Positions 59,833 through 64,000 of a stretch of DNA of 64,000 nt are shown here, one piece after another. A program made the translations under genes and the position numbers. Location: contig NC_039358.1 in the NCBI RefSeq assembly GCF_003573695.1, positions 10,458,326-10,522,325 of the forward strand, given 5' to 3'. This stretch comes from Papaver somniferum (Eukaryota; Streptophyta; Magnoliopsida; Ranunculales; Papaveraceae). How positions within the stretch are numbered: the stretch's first letter is position 1; every line of letters starts with the position of its first letter. Under the pieces are notes generated by a model that worked only from the letters and a program-made list of their open reading frames with translations, did no database searches and was not told the DNA's origin.

Positions 59833-60657
59833 TTATATACAAAAAAATTCACCATACACTAACAATCTAAAGAGTTGAGGATCAACCCAAAAGACAAAGT
59901 GTAGAGACAAAGAAAGTTTTAAAACACTAAAATTGGACTTAAATGGGAATGAGAGTGAAAAACCGAATGAATCAACCCTAAACCTAAATTTTTCAACAGG
60001 TTTACTTTTAAGCACAAAATCTAACAATTTTAGGGGTTCAGGATTCAAAAGGTCTAACTCATAATGGACTGTTTTCGGGATGGGCAAACATGCAATTTCC
60101 AACTGTGGCTTTTTAAAAGTGTTATATTTTGAAGCAAAATAGTCCAAGAGGACTTGGGAAGCACACAGTTCCAATCCTAGATTAGGAATTTTCAGAAAAA
60201 ATGGTTTTACAATATTGGCACAAACCAAATCTAGGTTGGGTGGAAGACCATCAGATTGTGACTTAGGTAGAAGAATAGGCATATCATTATCAATCAAATC
60301 AAAATCTTCTAACTCATCTACACATGTCACATCATGCTCACAATCATCAATTAAATTGGCAAGATTACAATCAGAATTATCAACATCATCAACAGATTTA
60401 TTTTCGTGTATCGGCACATCAGGGGAAACATCACATGGAATACTAGAAGAAATATCATGCATTAAGGTCGGGGCAGAGAAGCCTAATGTATTTGAACCCA
60501 AAGGTTCCATAACATTTTCAGTATAGACATGTTCTTCTAACATAACATCATAATCATCATCATCATCATGATAGGGATTTTGCAATCTAGGATAATTTTC
60601 AATCCTAAGGTCGGAGCTATTACAAGAATAAAACTCTAATTCATGGGGGTGACTCAT
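59833..60657 (-). pseudogene. Gag C-terminal part of internal 2 (acidic region and conserved C-terminal part)
   Basis: 274 residues from MSHPHELEFYS. It is in the same frame as the capsid ORF upstream, separated only by TGA and five codons, so it was probably one protein. It keeps the DDDDDYD run and the C-terminal part ending LLVYGEFF shared with internal 1, but lacks the zinc knuckle. A one-base change in an A run near 59841 alters the last residues. Confidence 0.7.
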
Positions 60658-60672
60658 ATCATGTGGTGTTGT

Positions 60673-61335
60673 TCATGTTTCCCTAACGGATTCCCATTGA
60701 TGGGTTTTCTCTGCAATCTCGGCTAAAAAATTCCATGCATCATCCACAGATTTATCAATAAACTCACCATTACACATAGACTCAACCATGGTTCGAGATT
60801 TAAAGTCTAGTCCCTCATAGAGGATGACGAAAAGTCTCCACTTATCAAATCCATGGTGCGGACATTCGCTCAACAAATCATTAAAACGTTCAAAATAGTG
60901 AAAAACAGTTTCCTCATCCAATTGGACAAAACAATTGATACTTTGACGAATAGCGATGGTCCTATGATGTGGAAAGAATTTTTTGAAAAATAGATCTGTG
61001 AGTTGGTCCCAAGTGTTGATTGATTGTGGTCTCAAACCGTAAAACCATGTTTTGGCCCTTTCCTTTAAAGAAAATGTAAACAAACGCAATTTCAGAGAGT
61101 CTTCGGACATATGATCAGGTTGCATAGTCCGACAAATTTGTTCAAACTCTCTTACATGAGTATAGGGGTTCTCAGAATCGAACCCTCGAAATATAGGAAG
61201 TATTTGTATCATGCTTGCATTTATTTTAAAAGGGTTATTAGTTTGAGGTAAGACAATACATGATAATGGAATTTGTATTGATGGATACATGTATTCATGG
61301 AGAGCACGAGGTTGGCCCATTTTGAAATGACACAA
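60673..61335 (-). CDS. Gag capsid protein of internal 2 (Retrotrans_gag, Athila-like), 220 residues
   Basis: Contains the Ty3-type capsid pattern: LPIFRGFDSENPYTHVREFE, ICRTMQP, LKLRLFTFSLKERAKTW, WDQLTDLFFKKFFP, HYFERFNDLLSECPHHGF, LYEGLDF and FIDKSVDDAWNFL. It follows the leader and primer site at the expected distance. It ends at a TGA after WESVRET, after which the same frame continues into the next ORF. The protein would form the particle shell. No pol follows. Confidence 0.85.
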   Translation of the reverse strand: MCHFKMGQPRALHEYMYPSIQIPLSCIVLPQTNNPFKINASMIQILPIFRGFDSENPYTHVREFEQICRTMQPDHMSEDSLKLRLFTFSLKERAKTWFYGLRPQSINTWDQLTDLFFKKFFPHHRTIAIRQSINCFVQLDEETVFHYFERFNDLLSECPHHGFDKWRLFVILYEGLDFKSRTMVESMCNGEFIDKSVDDAWNFLAEIAEKTHQWESVRET

Positions 61336-62045
61336 AGCCCACTATTTGGTTTTAATGGGTTTTAAAAAAAATTTGGTTTTTGATGGGTTTGGATTTTTGG
61401 GAAAAATTTGGTTTTGGTGGGAGACATTTTTTTGGCAAGTTTGGTTTTAATGGGATATTTTAGAAAAAATTTGGTTGTTAAAATTGGGAGCAAAAGAATT
61501 TTTTTAAAGTAAAAGTAAAATTTGGTTTTTGAATGGGAGCAAGCCCACTGTGCAAGCCTCTAAGGAAATGGAAGGAAGGCTGCGGCCCACAATCGGTTAT
61601 CAGCTCAGCTGGGTTTAAACCCAGAGTCCAAAATACAAGTCCAATGGAAAAATTTAAACAAGCCCACACAAAATAAATACAAGCCCACAAATTAAACAAC
61701 AAGCCCACACATAAATTATTACAAACCCAAAATAGAAAAATAAAAAGCCCAAAAAATTGGGTTAATTATTACAAGCCCACAAATAAAAAATTGGAAGCCC
61801 ACAGGTTGGGTTCTCTCAATTGAATGGGTTTAGGCTTACCTTTTTAGCACAGCCCAGCTGCTCTGATATTGTTGCAAAAACCCAGTTGGGTTTTGGTTCT
61901 TTTCCTTAGTGGCGTCCCAGCAGAGGAAAAACAGGTTCAGAATCAGCAGGTCCAATAGCAAATGAAATGAAGCAGATGCAGATGCAAATGCTATGAAATG
62001 AAATGCAAAATAGCTAAGAAAAACACAGATAAAACACAGCACCAA
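61336..62045 (-). other. 5' leader of internal 2
   Basis: Noncoding. Plus strand shows repeated TTTGGTTTTNATGGG (61345-61530), then about eight AAGCCCAC(A) motifs (61540-61800). Confidence 0.6.
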
Positions 62046-62063
62046 TCCCCGGCAGCGGCGCCA
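62046..62063 (-). other. Primer binding site of internal 2 (tRNA-Asp type)
   Basis: Plus strand TCCCCGGCAGCGGCGCCA: one mismatch to tRNA-Asp compared with the site at 56875. Six bases precede the LTR. Confidence 0.85.
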
Positions 62064-62069
62064 AAAACT

Positions 62070-64000
62070 TGGTGGCTCTCTAAAAGAGTCACGGAAATAA
62101 CCGCAAGTGCACGGTGTCGGAAAGTAGTGTGGTGCAAATACGGGTCGATCCGCAGGGACAAGGTGGGCAAATTTGCTATTTTTTTCTTAATCTTGCTAGC
62201 TAACTGGGCTTTGTTGGGTTTGTAAGTAGCAGTGGTCTTAATGGACATAAAAATAATGAGCTGTGGGATCTTGGACAATGGATGAGATGATTTGTGGGTT
62301 ATGGACTGAGGTTGTGAAAGTGAACAGTGGGCTGTGAGAGTTGTTTGTGGTGTTTTGAGCACTACTAAACAGTGAGTGAAGGAGCAACATAAGTTAAGGA
62401 AACAACAAAATGGAGTGAATTGATCATGAAAACAGTAAAGAAGTAAAGAAGCAAAGATAGTAAACAAAAAAAATACAACAAAAGAAACAATGGACAGTTG
62501 TGGATGAGTGACAGAAACTAAGGCTTCAATTCCACCACCTAGATGCATCTAATTCCCTAGTTTGATAAACTTATCCTCTTTTTCATCAAATGGCTATAGA
62601 GGTTCTAGCCTCAAACCACTTTGAATGTGTGAAACAATCACTAACCACTGTGATGACTCAATTTCAGCTAACATGTCAATTCCCTAGCATTACTTGTCTG
62701 TCTAAAGCACAAGTAATCACAGATTGAGCTATAACAGTTTACACAGAGCTTTGAATTTTGACAAAGAGTTAACCAAACTACCTAGGATGCTTGACATACA
62801 AGGTGAAAGCAAATTGGCAAAATTCAGAAATTAAGGCATGCTTATCATTAAACTTTCATTGAGGAGAAGTAAACACACAAGGGAATTTCATTCATCAGGG
62901 GTTTCATCCCTGCCTCAGAAACTAAATTAGAACATGATACTAACCTATCACTAAACAGGACAAGTACTAACAGTAGACATTAACATTAAAATTAAACAGT
63001 GAAATTAACCCACTTAGGGGGAACTAGGATAACCCAAGAACAGTTTTCTCTCTACACATCAGTTCCTATTTATAGTTTACAACAAAAAATACAAACCCTA
63101 ATTCGAAACCCTAAAATTTTGGGGAAAATCAAATTCTCTCACCAATTTTCTGAATTAAGCTCGACCCATGCCCTGTTGATGTTCCCTCTGCTCCTCCTCT
63201 GCTCCACAGCTCCCAATTCAGTCTACTGATGCCCTAGCTTTTCTCTTTCTTATCTGTAGCACCTAGGGTTGATGCTAAGAACAAGAAAGGGAAATACTAG
63301 GGAGCTGGATGATGGTGAAGCTCGAGGTGGTGATGGAAGAGATGGTGGTGGCGTACATGGTGTTGCAGTTGCAGCTCTGCAACTGTCGGGTGGAGGAAGA
63401 TGAGATCGAGGTTTTGGGAAGAAGGGGGTGTTTGGGTGGTAGTATAGGCTTTGGTGCTAGGGTGTGAGGCGGGATTATCTGAGTCGATGTTTGGCGAGAT
63501 GATCCGTAGGATGTGACGATGGTAGGTGGATCCAACGATGAGGTGGGAGGCTATGGGTAGCGACCGTCGGATGGAGGAATACAACGAAATGGACGGCCCA
63601 AGATGGAGATCGGCGCTGCGATGTAAAGCAGGAGCTTCGGAGATTGATGTGCGACGATGGAGCGACCGTAGGATGCTGAGAGGCTTCAATCTGACGGCTG
63701 AAATCCGAGACGGGCTTGGGTAATGGAAATGGGTTTGAGAAAGGATTTTGGGCCTTGGGTGTGCCAGGCCCATAACTTCTTTAAGAACAATTCTTCCTTC
63801 TTGAGCCCATTCCTAGCTTTTTGGACTTGTGCGCACCATTCTTTGCGGCTTCCTTGCGTAATTTCTTCCGGCTTTTCACCACTCTTCAGCTCTTTTCCGC
63901 TCCGCAAGTCATCCAGACTTTATTTATTACCTAAAAATGCGAAATTAAGTAAGAAAAAATATTTATTCTTGAAAACAATGAAAATACAGAATATGGGATA
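62070..64000 (-). repeat. Athila-like 5' LTR, cut by the window edge
   Basis: Near-identical to 50982-52912. About 78 more bases should lie beyond the window, ending in TGATGAG (minus strand) and a target duplication. Confidence 0.9.

Overview
The window looks like AT-rich nuclear DNA from a seed plant, probably a eudicot. It carries a glutamate receptor-like gene with GT-AG introns, F-box genes, and Copia, Ty3 (Athila-like), MULE, CACTA and hAT elements. I cannot name the species from sequence alone. Little of the window is single-copy gene space; about 60% is clearly transposon.

Layout. 1-4138: intergenic, with decayed repeats. 4217-7880: a five-exon clade-2-type glutamate receptor-like (GLR) gene, complete from signal peptide to cytoplasmic tail apart from one in-frame TAA at codon 318. 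8326-33973: a 25.6 kb tandem array of one Copia family, with seven LTRs and six internal regions, flanked by a single 5-bp target duplication (CATTC). No copy in it is fully intact. 34301-35791: a non-autonomous MULE with 157-bp inverted ends and a 9-bp target duplication. It carries a piece of an XPB (TFIIH helicase) gene and sits just upstream of an intact F-box gene (36197-37492). 38407-50981: a second F-box gene, broken by nonsense, frameshift and a hAT MITE, whose C-terminal (F-box-associated, FBA) half is amplified as about eight 606-bp tandem units. A 6.9 kb CACTA element (41449-48326) sits in the fourth unit; it carries a 122-bp satellite and a RING E3 ligase fragment. 50982-64000: a minus-strand, non-autonomous Athila-like element inserted in the ninth unit. 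It has three LTRs, with two internal regions holding complementary halves of a gag protein and no pol.

How it works together. No operon or defence system is present. Host genes are the GLR channel, one intact F-box protein (presumed SCF ubiquitin ligase adaptor) and the decaying F-box/FBA cluster. The rest is a record of transposon insertion, template switching, LTR recombination and gene-fragment capture. The most unusual points are the Copia array in which a two-breakpoint composite unit appears twice, the three-LTR Athila-like composite whose outer LTRs are almost identical while the middle one is very different, the XPB-carrying Pack-MULE in an F-box promoter, and the 606-bp in-frame FBA amplification with one stop-codon loss that fuses two units.
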